Shown here: piece by piece, positions 43,942-52,680 of the stretch
How the letters are laid out: every line of letters starts with the position of its first letter
Numbering within the stretch: the first letter of the stretch is position 1
Source of the DNA: an uncultured Lachnospiraceae bacterium
Lineage (GTDB): Bacteria; Bacillota; Clostridia; Lachnospirales; Lachnospiraceae
Assembly: GCA_947367855.1 (NCBI GenBank)
Contig: CANBFE010000017.1
Span: 1 to 64,000, forward strand
Direction: 5' to 3'
Length of the DNA: 64,000 nucleotides
Translations under genes and position numbers: made by a program
Notes under the pieces: model-generated
The model's database searches: none
Seen by the model: the letters and a program-made list of their open reading frames with translations, nothing else
Told to the model about the DNA's origin: nothing

Positions 43942-44940
43942 ATGAAGAAAAAAGAAGAATATTGGGATGTTTATACAAAAGACAGGATAAAGACAGGCAG
44001 ACTGCACAGACGTGGTGACCGGATGAAGGAAGGGGATTATCATCTGGTGGTGCATGTCTGCATTTTTAACAGTAAAAATCAGCTGTTGATTCAGCAGAGA
44101 CAGCCCTTTAAGAAGGGATGGGCCAATATGTGGGATCTGAGTGTGGGAGGTTCTGCTGTGGCAGGAGACAGCAGCGTACAGGCTGCTGAGAGAGAAGTGA
44201 TGGAGGAACTGGGGCTGCAGCTGGACCTGAAAGAATGCCGTCCCGTTTTCACCATGAATTTCTCCGACGGCTTTGACGATTATTACATTGTGAAAAGGGA
44301 TGTGGAGTTATCCTGTCTCCGGCTTCAGGAGGAAGAGGTAAAAGGGGTCCGTTGGGCTGACAAAGAGGAAGTTCTGGCAATGCAGAGGGCGGGAATCATG
44401 ATACCCTACTGGTTTCTGGGGGAATTGTTTGAAATCGGGGACACTCAGAGTTTTGATGCCCATGGAGACAGAAAAAAACTGTTGGAAACAGGCTTTGCCT
44501 CCACTGAAAACCTGGAATCCTGGATGAGTCTGGCTGAAATTGTACGAAAGGGATTTCCCGGTCTGGAAAGGGAGTCCCAGATGGAGGATTATCGAAATAC
44601 CGTTCTGAAAAATATGGAGAGAAAAACTGCCATCTGTACATTGGATGGCAGAACAGTGGTAGGAATCCTGCTGTTTTCAAAAAAGAATAACGGTATCAGC
44701 TGTATGGCGGTTCATCCGGAATACAGAAGAAAGGGCATTGCCACCGGGATGGTGGAGCGAATGATTCCGGAACTGGATGCCGCCAGGGAGATAACTGTGA
44801 CTACCTTCCGGGAGGAAGACGAAAAGGGCGAAGCACCCAGGGCATTTTACCGGAGAATGGGATTTGTGCCAGGGGAACTGGAAATTGCGCAGGGATATCC
44901 GGTGCAGAAATTTGTGTATAACAGAATGGACAGAGATTGA
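43942..44940 (+). CDS. NUDIX hydrolase-GNAT acetyltransferase fusion
   Basis: A 332-residue fusion. Residues ~1-165 form a NUDIX domain close to isopentenyl-diphosphate isomerase-like proteins (LHRRGDR, QQRQPFKKGWANMWDLSVGG, AAEREVMEELGL). Residues ~200-332 form a GNAT N-acetyltransferase with the acetyl-CoA loop YRRKGIATGMVERMI and a C-terminal FYRRMGFVPG. The start at 43942 follows GGGGAGGGG. The substrate of either domain is unknown. The fusion suggests a two-step modification or clean-up reaction, which is inference. Confidence 0.88.
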   Translation: MKKKEEYWDVYTKDRIKTGRLHRRGDRMKEGDYHLVVHVCIFNSKNQLLIQQRQPFKKGWANMWDLSVGGSAVAGDSSVQAAEREVMEELGLQLDLKECRPVFTMNFSDGFDDYYIVKRDVELSCLRLQEEEVKGVRWADKEEVLAMQRAGIMIPYWFLGELFEIGDTQSFDAHGDRKKLLETGFASTENLESWMSLAEIVRKGFPGLERESQMEDYRNTVLKNMERKTAICTLDGRTVVGILLFSKKNNGISCMAVHPEYRRKGIATGMVERMIPELDAAREITVTTFREEDEKGEAPRAFYRRMGFVPGELEIAQGYPVQKFVYNRMDRD

Positions 44941-44973
44941 GATTAGACTGTTTCAGTCGGAACAGGAGTTTGT

Positions 44974-46413
44974 ATGCTGCCGGAAGAATTTCAGAAGAGA
45001 ATGCAGCTGATGTTGGGAGAAGAATACGGGGAATTCCTAAAGGCCCTGGGGGAAGAGCGATATCAGGCCCTGCGGCTGAATTCCCTTAAAAAGGACAGGG
45101 AGGGACATACTGCGGCATGTTTTTCCCATCTCACGGAAGTTCCCTGGGCTCCCTGGGGATATTATTATCAGGACGGGGACCAGCCGGGAAAACATCCCTA
45201 TCATGACATTGGATTGTACTATATACAGGAGCCCAGCGCCATGATGCCGGCAAGCCTGTTGGAGGCCTGTCCGGGGGAGTATATTCTGGATTTGTGTGCC
45301 GCTCCCGGTGGAAAGAGCACCCAGATCGGAGCGGCCATGAAGGGGAAGGGCATTCTTGTCTGTAATGAGATAAATGCAGCCAGGGCAAAAATTCTGTCGG
45401 AAAATGTAGAGAGAATGGGCCTGGTAAACGCCTGTGTCACCAATGAGACTCCGGAGCGTCTGGCGGAATTTTTCCCTGGATATTTTCACAGAATCCTGGT
45501 GGATGCTCCCTGCTCCGGAGAGGGAATGTTTCGGAAAAACCAGAACGCATGCGGGGAATGGAGCCCTGAGAATGTAATTCTGTGCGGGCAGCGACAGGAC
45601 AGAATACTGGACTGCGCGGCCAGGATGCTGCGTCCGGGAGGGAGACTGGTATATTCCACATGCACCTTTGCGCCGGAGGAGAATGAGGGCAGCGTCAGCC
45701 GGTTTCTGGAGCGCCACGGGGAATTCAGAATCCTTTCCATGGAAGAGAAAATTCCGGGACTGGAGGGCTCCCGGGGAATGGCAGAATGTGTGGAGAATCC
45801 GGCTCCCGGCCTGGAGCATACCCTGCGGATGTGGCCCCACCGTATCAAAGGGGAGGGACATTTTGCGGCTGTTCTGCAGAAGGATGGATTTCTTCCGGAG
45901 GGGTGGAAAAAAGAGTCCGTTATAAATGCCGGGAAGGGTATGCCGGAAAAGGAAGCGGAGGGTCTGGAACAGTTCTGCCGGGAAAATTTATATCTGCCTC
46001 TGGAAAAATCCCTTTTTTCAGCCATCGGGCAGGTTATGGGAATGGAACCCGGGGCTAAGGGAATCCGGTTCGGGGACAATATTTATCTGGCGCCGGGGGA
46101 AATGCCTTCCCTGAAGGGCCTGAAGGTGCTGCGTCCATGTCTGCATCTGGGAGAGAGGAAGAAGAAGCGCTTCGAGCCTTCCCATGCCCTGGCTCTGGCC
46201 CTGCCGCCTGCAAATGCGGTTCATATATGGAATCTTGACCCGGCTGCAGCTGCGGCCTATCTCAAGGGACAGACCTTTCCGGCGGCAGGGGAGAAGGGAT
46301 GGTATCTGATCTGTATGGACGGTTTCAGCGCAGGATGGGGGAAGCTGGCAGGGGGAATCATGAAAAATCATTATCCCATCGGACTGCGGCGGAAAGAATT
46401 CCGGATGTGCTGA
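44974..46413 (+). CDS. RsmF/RsmB-family rRNA cytosine-C5 methyltransferase
   Basis: A 479-residue NOL1/NOP2/Sun-type enzyme that forms 5-methylcytosine in rRNA. The SAM motif is LDLCAAPGGKSTQIGA. The two catalytic cysteines are in VDAPCSGEGMFRK and VYSTCTFAPEENEG. A C-terminal PUA-like domain covers residues ~350-475. Length and domain order match RsmF-like proteins of Firmicutes. It is followed 23 bp later by a pseudouridine synthase, so this stretch is an RNA-modification pair. Confidence 0.92.
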   Translation: MLPEEFQKRMQLMLGEEYGEFLKALGEERYQALRLNSLKKDREGHTAACFSHLTEVPWAPWGYYYQDGDQPGKHPYHDIGLYYIQEPSAMMPASLLEACPGEYILDLCAAPGGKSTQIGAAMKGKGILVCNEINAARAKILSENVERMGLVNACVTNETPERLAEFFPGYFHRILVDAPCSGEGMFRKNQNACGEWSPENVILCGQRQDRILDCAARMLRPGGRLVYSTCTFAPEENEGSVSRFLERHGEFRILSMEEKIPGLEGSRGMAECVENPAPGLEHTLRMWPHRIKGEGHFAAVLQKDGFLPEGWKKESVINAGKGMPEKEAEGLEQFCRENLYLPLEKSLFSAIGQVMGMEPGAKGIRFGDNIYLAPGEMPSLKGLKVLRPCLHLGERKKKRFEPSHALALALPPANAVHIWNLDPAAAAAYLKGQTFPAAGEKGWYLICMDGFSAGWGKLAGGIMKNHYPIGLRRKEFRMC

Positions 46414-46436
46414 CCACATTGCTGAAAGGAAAGAGA

Positions 46437-47114
46437 ATGAGGACAGAAATTATACAGGAAGACAGGGATATTCTGGTGGTATATAAGCCTCCGGGGCTTG
46501 CCACCCAGACGGCCCGGGTGGGGCAGCAGGATGTGGTGAGTCAGCTGAAAAATCATTTGAGCAATTCCTATCTGGGGGTGATTCACCGTCTGGACCAGCC
46601 TGTGGAGGGACTGCTGGTATTTGCTAAAAATAAAAAGGCAGCTGCGGCTCTCACAGAACAGCTGCAGCATCAGGGTGAAGACAGTCTGTTTTCCAAACAT
46701 TACTATGCGGTTGTCTGCGGCTTGCCTGAGATTTGTCAGGAAAGGCTTGAAAATTATATTTGCAAAGATAGGGATAACAGGGCGGTTATCCTGGAGAAAC
46801 CGTCTGTACAAAAAGCAGTTTTAAACTATACGATTTTACAGAAATCAGAAGAGAAAAGGATTGCCCTGGCAGATATCTTCCTGGAGACAGGCAGGTTTCA
46901 CCAGATCCGCGTCCAGATGGCCTACAGGGGAATGCCATTGCTTGGGGATATGAAGTACGGAAATGAGGAGAGCAGGAGAAGGACACAGTCCCTTGGGGTC
47001 AGGAATGTGGCGCTGTGTGCATACAGACTGGAATTTATTCATCCTGTGTCAAAGGAGAGGCTTACTTTTCGGATTAAGCCCAGGGGAAGCGTTTTTTCCT
47101 TTTTTTCACAGTAA
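46437..47114 (+). CDS. RluA-family pseudouridine synthase
   Basis: A 225-residue enzyme that isomerises uridine in RNA. The catalytic aspartate is in VIHRLDQPVEGLLVFAK and the second conserved motif is HQIRVQMAYRGMPLLGD. It lacks the N-terminal S4 domain of RluD, which fits the short RluA-like form. The start at 46437 follows GAAAGGAAAGAG; an earlier frame start at 46299 lies inside the methyltransferase gene and is rejected. Confidence 0.92.
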   Translation: MRTEIIQEDRDILVVYKPPGLATQTARVGQQDVVSQLKNHLSNSYLGVIHRLDQPVEGLLVFAKNKKAAAALTEQLQHQGEDSLFSKHYYAVVCGLPEICQERLENYICKDRDNRAVILEKPSVQKAVLNYTILQKSEEKRIALADIFLETGRFHQIRVQMAYRGMPLLGDMKYGNEESRRRTQSLGVRNVALCAYRLEFIHPVSKERLTFRIKPRGSVFSFFSQ

Positions 47115-47169
47115 TGATTTCACGGAAAAAAGCCATACTAAGAGCGGAAAAGAAAGGCAGGGATATGGT

Positions 47170-48210
47170 ATGGCTGACAGAATAAGAGAAAACAGGCTGC
47201 TTATGCTGCTCCTTTTGACAGGGGCAGTTTATTTTTTTCTGAAGGGAATCGTGCCTTTGACGGCTCCGGTACTGACGGCGGTTCTGTTTGTGACCATTTT
47301 CGGGCCGCTGCTGCAGAAAATGGAGCGCAGGCTGAAAATTCACAGGCAGGTTGGGGCAGTTCTTCTGATGCTGCTTGCCTGCGGAATTCTGGCTGCTCTT
47401 CTGTGGATTCTGTTCTCCTGGATTGTGGGAAGTATTCCGGGATGGGTGAGGGGCCTGGACGCCCTGGAGGCGGAACTGTCCTATTTTATTCACGAGATCT
47501 GTAATGTGGTGGGAAGGACACTGGGAATCGACAATCTGTATCTGGAACAGCTTCTCTTTGTGCGGATTCAGGACGGAATTGATTATTTTCAGCTTGAGTT
47601 TCTGCCGGATATGCTCTCCCAGTCCCTGACCTATGTAAAGGCCCTGGGAGCGGTGGGCGCTTTTCTGGTTACCTTTCTCATAGCGGTGATTCTTCTGGCA
47701 AAGGATTATGACGATATCATGAACCGTCTGTTGGACAGGGAGGAATGTCATGTCTTTCTGGAAATTATCTGTGGAATTATACGGTATATCGCCACTTATG
47801 TGAAAGCGCAGGCTGTCATTATGAGTCTTATCGGCGTTCTGGCTGCTTCGGCTCTGGGAATAAGCGGAATCAAAAACGGTATTCTGTGGGGACTTCTGGC
47901 CGGTGTCCTGGATGCCCTGCCTTTTATCGGTACAGGGGTGGTTCTGGTGCCTTTGGGAATCCAGCAGATTTTTGTGGGGAATTATGTCAGGGCGGGGGTA
48001 TGCCTCATCGTCTATGTGGTCTGTATTTTTATCCGGGAAATTCTGGAGCCAAAGCTTATAGGAAGCAGGGTTGGGGTGTCTCCTGTGGCAATTCTTCTGT
48101 CCATTTATGCAGGCGTTCAGCTCTTTGGCATCTGGGGCATTATCGGAGGACCTCTTGGATTTATGATAATCTACCAGAGCTATATGAGTCTGGAGAAGGG
48201 GCCGTATTAA
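47170..48210 (+). CDS. AI-2E family transporter
   Basis: A 346-residue polytopic membrane protein with about eight membrane segments and the AI-2E domain ending in SRVGVSPVAILLSIYAGVQL, then FGIWGIIGGPLG. The family includes TqsA, and others act as sodium/proton antiporters; the substrate is unknown here. The start at 47170 follows AGGCAGGG. The longer frame that begins at 46963 lies inside the synthase gene. Confidence 0.9.
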   Translation: MADRIRENRLLMLLLLTGAVYFFLKGIVPLTAPVLTAVLFVTIFGPLLQKMERRLKIHRQVGAVLLMLLACGILAALLWILFSWIVGSIPGWVRGLDALEAELSYFIHEICNVVGRTLGIDNLYLEQLLFVRIQDGIDYFQLEFLPDMLSQSLTYVKALGAVGAFLVTFLIAVILLAKDYDDIMNRLLDREECHVFLEIICGIIRYIATYVKAQAVIMSLIGVLAASALGISGIKNGILWGLLAGVLDALPFIGTGVVLVPLGIQQIFVGNYVRAGVCLIVYVVCIFIREILEPKLIGSRVGVSPVAILLSIYAGVQLFGIWGIIGGPLGFMIIYQSYMSLEKGPY

Positions 48211-48214
48211 ATAT

Positions 48215-48243
48215 TTGATTTTTTATGCGGATTGTTGTAAAAT
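48215..48243 (+). promoter_or_regulatory. Promoter of the GT-C-like membrane protein
   Basis: TTGATT and TAAAAT are separated by exactly 17 bp, about 40 bp before the start codon. Confidence 0.65.
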
Positions 48244-48282
48244 GGCTTTAACATGGATGGCATATAGAACAGGAGATCAATC

Positions 48283-49899
48283 ATGAAAATAAAGAATCTG
48301 GCGTCTTTTTCTGCAGCGGCCCTTTTACTGGTTTTATTTGGGCCGGTTTTCGGCTATACCATATTTGTGGGCAATAAGATGAATTACAATGAAATACATA
48401 AAATAGAAGCTCTGTATTCCAATCCCATTCTGCTGTTGTTTGCCCTGGGAGCGCTGCTTTTATTTGTGGTTCTCTACATTCTTCTGGATAAAATTCCTTT
48501 GAACAGATATACCAAAACGGGAACCGTGCTTTTCTGCCTGTTTGCCAGCGTTCTGTTTTATGTGTTTAAGGTGGAAAGCTCCAAATGCATCGCTTTTTAC
48601 GGGGGATGGGACTGCGGTTCTGTGGCAAATTCTGCCCGGTGGATGTATGAGGGAGAGGGCATAGGAAGCGGAGATTATTATTATATTTACAGCAATAATG
48701 TGCCTATTACCTGGCTGCTGTATGTCTTATACAGGTTTACCAGTTCCTGGTCCGGTTATCCTTACAATCCGGAGTTTATCTGGATTCAGTTCCAGTGTCT
48801 GATGTTTGCCATAGCCGTTTTTTTCTCTGTTATGACTGTATATATGGTCAGCAGGAAGATTGCTCCCACCATATTGACTTTACTGACCAGTGTGGTTGTA
48901 CTGGGGCTGTGTCCCTGGCAGATCATTCCCTATACGGACGGCAGCAGCATTGCCTTTCCTGTTCTGGTTTTATTCCTGTATGTGGCATTCCGCCGTGTGG
49001 AGAATAAAAGCAGATATCTGATCTGGCTGCTGATGGTATTTGCAGGGGTTATAGGGGGAATTCTGAAGGCTACCGGTTACATTGCCCTGATTGCGGTTCT
49101 TGGCGTGGATTTTCTGTGGCTTTTGTTTGGGAAGGAGTCCATGATCAGCAGGCTGAAAAAGCTGGGGCTGCGCATGGCGTTGGTGGTGTGCGGATATGTT
49201 CTGGCCGTATGGTGCAGGTCCGGTATGTACAGCGATCTGGATTATGTGCCTGACTATGATCTGCAGATGACATGGAGCAATTATTTCTATAACGGTCTGA
49301 ATGAGCTTACCACAGGCGCCTGCTCCGGGGACGGTCTGGTGATAGCGCGGGCATATGCAGGTTATACCAGAAAATTCCGGCAGTACATTGAGCTGCATTA
49401 TGCCAAGGACAGGATACTGGAGAAAGGTCTGGACGGCATGATCGATTTCTGGCTGCGCAAGCAGGTTATGAATTTCAATGACGGCACCTTCAGCTGGTTT
49501 CAGGAAGGATTTTTCCATGCCTGGGATTATCCGGATATTACGGACAGCAAATGGAAGGAACCTTTGCGGGATTTTTACTGGCAGGAGGGCCCGGATTATA
49601 AAACATTCGTTACATGGAGTCAGGGAACCTGGATTTTTATTCTCACCGGGATTCTGGCAGAGGCGTTCTATGTGGCAATATCCGTATGGACCAAAAAACA
49701 GGATACGGAAAACCGGTCCGTTCATACGCTGATTGTGGTAATGTTTCTGGGTGGATTTTTGTTTGTGATGCTTTTTGAGGGAAGGGCCAGATATCTGCTG
49801 AACCTGGTTCCTGTGTTTATCACCATGGCAATGTTCGGATTCAGCGAAACTGCCCGGGGGATTGAAAAACTTGCAGCAAGGCTGAGAACCAAAATTTAA
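48283..49899 (+). CDS. Polytopic membrane protein, GT-C glycosyltransferase-like
   Basis: A 538-residue protein with about eleven membrane segments. A first outside loop contains GGWDCGSVANSARWMYEGEG, an acidic site of the kind that GT-C glycosyltransferases (GT39/ArnT-like) use with lipid-linked sugars. An outside region of about 120 residues (~320-440) precedes the last segments. I cannot name the family with certainty. The start follows CAGGAG. It is monocistronic, with its own promoter. Confidence 0.6.
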   Translation: MKIKNLASFSAAALLLVLFGPVFGYTIFVGNKMNYNEIHKIEALYSNPILLLFALGALLLFVVLYILLDKIPLNRYTKTGTVLFCLFASVLFYVFKVESSKCIAFYGGWDCGSVANSARWMYEGEGIGSGDYYYIYSNNVPITWLLYVLYRFTSSWSGYPYNPEFIWIQFQCLMFAIAVFFSVMTVYMVSRKIAPTILTLLTSVVVLGLCPWQIIPYTDGSSIAFPVLVLFLYVAFRRVENKSRYLIWLLMVFAGVIGGILKATGYIALIAVLGVDFLWLLFGKESMISRLKKLGLRMALVVCGYVLAVWCRSGMYSDLDYVPDYDLQMTWSNYFYNGLNELTTGACSGDGLVIARAYAGYTRKFRQYIELHYAKDRILEKGLDGMIDFWLRKQVMNFNDGTFSWFQEGFFHAWDYPDITDSKWKEPLRDFYWQEGPDYKTFVTWSQGTWIFILTGILAEAFYVAISVWTKKQDTENRSVHTLIVVMFLGGFLFVMLFEGRARYLLNLVPVFITMAMFGFSETARGIEKLAARLRTKI

Positions 49900-49913
49900 C
49901 ATTTTGACAGGTA

Positions 49914-49952
49914 CAGAGAACAAATGGATGTGGAAGTCCGTTTGTTCTTCTG
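49914..49952. promoter_or_regulatory. Dyad in the galK leader
   Basis: CAGAGAACAAATGGA pairs with TCCGTTTGTTCTTCTG apart from one bulge and one wobble. A TATAAT lies at 49955, directly after it. It could be an operator for galK, or a terminator for the preceding gene. Confidence 0.5.
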
Positions 49953-50009
49953 TGTATAATGGAGTTATAAGGAAAGTACAGCCCCTGGAGCGGGCGGATA
50001 GGAGAGGGT

Positions 50010-51173
50010 ATGAAAAACGAAATTTTACAGAAGTTCAAAGAAGTATTCGGGGATGCAGAGGGTGTGAAGACTTATTTTGCGCCGGGCAGGGTCAATCTGA
50101 TCGGGGAGCATACGGATTATAACGGCGGACATGTATTTCCCTGTGCGCTGACCATAGGAACCTATGGAGCGGCACGGAAGAGGACGGATAACAGACTGCG
50201 TTTTTATTCCATGAATTTCGGAAAACTGGGAGTCATTGAGTCCTCTCTTGAGGATCTGGTTCCTTCCAGGGAGGCCGGATGGACCAATTATCCCAAGGGA
50301 GTTATGTGGGCCTTTGGCGAGAAGGGAATGAAGATTCCTGGAGGCATGGATCTGCTGTTGTACGGCAATATTCCCAATGGTTCGGGATTGTCATCTTCAG
50401 CTTCCGTGGAGATTCTCACGGGATATATTTTAAAGGATTTCTTTGGATTTGATGTGACAAACCAGGATCTGGCTCTTATCGGACAGTATGCGGAGAATCA
50501 GTATAATAAGGTCAACTGCGGGATAATGGACCAGTTTGCCATAGCCATGGGAAAGAAAAATCAGGCTATTTTCCTGGATACGGCTGATCTGTCCTTTGAG
50601 TATGCGCCCATTGTGCTGGAGGGGGCAAAGATCGTCATTGCCAGCAGCAATAAAAAGCGTGGACTGGGTGATTCCAAGTACAATGAGCGCAGAAGCGAAT
50701 GCGAGGAAGCGTTGGCAGAGCTGCAGACGGTGGTGGATATTAAGACTCTGGGAGATCTGGACGAAGAGACTTTTGAGCAATATAAATCTGCCATACAGAG
50801 CGATGTGCGCAGAAAAAGGGCCAGACATGCGGTTTACGAGAACCGTCGCACCATCCGGGCTGTGGAGGCCCTGAAAGCCAATGATGTGACGCTGTTTGGC
50901 CAGTTGATGAATGCTTCCCATGTATCCCTGCGGGATGATTATGAGGTGACGGGTGTGGAACTGGATACCCTTGTGGAAGAGGCCTGGAAGATTGACGGCG
51001 TTATCGGTTCCAGAATGACAGGGGCAGGTTTCGGAGGCTGCACGGTGAGCCTTGTAAAGGATGAGTCCATTGACACTTTCATTGAGGAAGTGGGAAAGGC
51101 CTATGAGAGCAAAATAGGTTATGGGGCGGATTTCTATGTGGTGGAGATCGGAGATGGTCCAAGTGAGATCTGA
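50010..51173 (+). CDS. galK: Galactokinase
   Basis: GHMP kinase that phosphorylates galactose to galactose-1-phosphate, the first step of the Leloir pathway. The 387 residues include the galactose signature GRVNLIGEHTDYNGG, the ATP-binding GSGLSSSASVEI and the C-terminal MTGAGFGGCTVSLV. The start follows GGAGAGGGT. No galT or galE is adjacent. It would use galactose released by the beta-galactosidase at 16830. Confidence 0.97.
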   Translation: MKNEILQKFKEVFGDAEGVKTYFAPGRVNLIGEHTDYNGGHVFPCALTIGTYGAARKRTDNRLRFYSMNFGKLGVIESSLEDLVPSREAGWTNYPKGVMWAFGEKGMKIPGGMDLLLYGNIPNGSGLSSSASVEILTGYILKDFFGFDVTNQDLALIGQYAENQYNKVNCGIMDQFAIAMGKKNQAIFLDTADLSFEYAPIVLEGAKIVIASSNKKRGLGDSKYNERRSECEEALAELQTVVDIKTLGDLDEETFEQYKSAIQSDVRRKRARHAVYENRRTIRAVEALKANDVTLFGQLMNASHVSLRDDYEVTGVELDTLVEEAWKIDGVIGSRMTGAGFGGCTVSLVKDESIDTFIEEVGKAYESKIGYGADFYVVEIGDGPSEI

Positions 51174-51200
51174 GATATCCGGGGAATACATAAAAAAATC

Positions 51201-51280
51201 TTCTCTTCTATACGTTTGTATGCTATAATGTATTTATGCTTGATACCAACACTGCAGGAATCGTGAAGCGGTTCCTGCAG
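51201..51280 (+). promoter_or_regulatory. Promoter and inverted repeat before the XRE-cupin gene
   Basis: TATAAT at 51224 has a poor -35 (TTCTCT, 17 bp upstream). CTGCAGGAA (51252) and TTCCTGCAG (51272) are a perfect 9-bp inverted repeat around 11 bp, just after the expected start site. It has no T-run, so it is more likely an operator for the downstream regulator than a terminator. Confidence 0.5.
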
Positions 51281-51326
51281 GATACTGTGTTATATAGAAG
51301 AGCACAGACTGATGCAGGGAGAAGAA

Positions 51327-51884
51327 ATGGAACAGATTTCATGGATAATAGGAGAGCATCTGAGGGAAATCAGAAATACACGTCAGATGACCCTGGAAGA
51401 TGTGGCAAAATTAACAGGCGTCAGCAAACCCATGTTAGGACAGATAGAGCGAGGACAATCCTCCCCTACCATCAATACTTTGTGGAAGATATCCACCGGA
51501 CTGAAGATACCTTTGTCCTGTTTTTACAGGCAGCAGGAGAATTCCATGATTCTGGCAAAGGTAAAAGACATTACCCCTATTTCAAAAGATGACGGCAAAA
51601 TGAGGGCATATCCGCTGTTTGCATTTGAGCCCATGCGGAATGTGGAAGTCTACTACATAGAGTTAGACGGAAATGCAGTTCATTCTGCGGAACCTCATAT
51701 CAAAAGCGTGGAAGAGTATGTTCTTATGGTAACTGGTAATCTGCAGATTACCGCTGGAGAGAAGGATACGATACTGACGGAGAAGCAGGCCCTGTGTTTT
51801 CAGGCGGATGTTCCACATATATACAGGAATTGTTCTCATGAGATATGTACCTTTTACGATGTAGTTTTTTATGCGCCTGAATAG
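51327..51884 (+). CDS. XRE-family regulator with cupin sensor domain
   Basis: A 185-residue regulator. An XRE helix-turn-helix lies at residues ~8-62 (MTLEDVAKLTGVSKPMLGQI). A C-terminal cupin domain (~100-180) would bind a small ligand. The start at 51327 follows GGGAGAAGAA; an ATG 15 bp upstream lies in that site. Proteins of this build often control amine, sugar or amino-acid uptake genes. The target here is unknown. Confidence 0.9.
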   Translation: MEQISWIIGEHLREIRNTRQMTLEDVAKLTGVSKPMLGQIERGQSSPTINTLWKISTGLKIPLSCFYRQQENSMILAKVKDITPISKDDGKMRAYPLFAFEPMRNVEVYYIELDGNAVHSAEPHIKSVEEYVLMVTGNLQITAGEKDTILTEKQALCFQADVPHIYRNCSHEICTFYDVVFYAPE

Positions 51885-51921
51885 GGCGAAAAATGAGCGT
51901 TCCATTGTCCAATTGCGCCAC

Positions 51922-52680
51922 TTATTCTGATTTTAAATAGGTGTTAGAAAGTACTTTCAGAATATCTTCCTTTGTTCTTGAAAGTCCAAGTTGTTTTGTA
52001 TTTATGTCTTCTTGTTGCATAGCATGCAGAAACATCTGCATGTCCTTATATATTTCAGAAGTTACATTAATTCTTGTGTTTTGAGCAAGCAAAACTGATA
52101 GACGGAAAATATCATTTTTGTGTTTTCGAATATTTTTACTATCTACATTTTCACCAATGGATTTTCTGTTCATCAGGTCAAGCCATGCTTTTGCTTTGAA
52201 AGGGATCAGATAACCGGCATCTAAAATTGGAATACCGTCAATCTGTATTCTTCCATGAAGAAGAAATTCGTAATACTCATTATTCAACAGGATTGCTGAT
52301 AAACTGGAAATATCATCATCTATGGGGAGCGGCGTTAAAGTGGCGCTTTCCGGTAGCATGAGAGTATCCATCCGACGTGCAAAAAGTTCGATCATAAACG
52401 GACATCCAGGATTTATGGGGTTGGAAAATCGGTAAAACTGTGGCAGACCAGTACTTTTGTTCTGATGTTTATATCCTGCCTGAATAATATACTCCCAGAA
52501 ATGCTTTCCGAATTCAGGGGTAACTGCTTCGATGATAAGAACCAGATCGATGTCTTTTGTAGCACGAAAGTCCAAACCTTCACTGGACATCAATAGATCA
52601 CATGCAGTGCCGCCAATAATTGTATATTGTTGTTCATAACCTTTAAACCATTCCTGAAAATTTATAAGTCCTGTAACCAT
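51922..52680 (-). CDS. AbiEii-like nucleotidyltransferase, probable toxin
   Basis: A 252-residue member of the DNA polymerase beta-like nucleotidyltransferases. The active-site motif is IIGGTACDLL (residues 21-30), then TKDIDLVL with Asp43 and Asp45; Glu98 in FMIELFARR is a candidate third acidic residue. AbiEii/MenT-type toxins add nucleotides to tRNA or other targets. The start codon overlaps the stop of the upstream regulator by one base (TAATG), a sign of coupled translation. The gene is AT-rich compared with its neighbours, which suggests horizontal transfer. Confidence 0.72.
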   Translation of the reverse strand: MVTGLINFQEWFKGYEQQYTIIGGTACDLLMSSEGLDFRATKDIDLVLIIEAVTPEFGKHFWEYIIQAGYKHQNKSTGLPQFYRFSNPINPGCPFMIELFARRMDTLMLPESATLTPLPIDDDISSLSAILLNNEYYEFLLHGRIQIDGIPILDAGYLIPFKAKAWLDLMNRKSIGENVDSKNIRKHKNDIFRLSVLLAQNTRINVTSEIYKDMQMFLHAMQQEDINTKQLGLSRTKEDILKVLSNTYLKSE

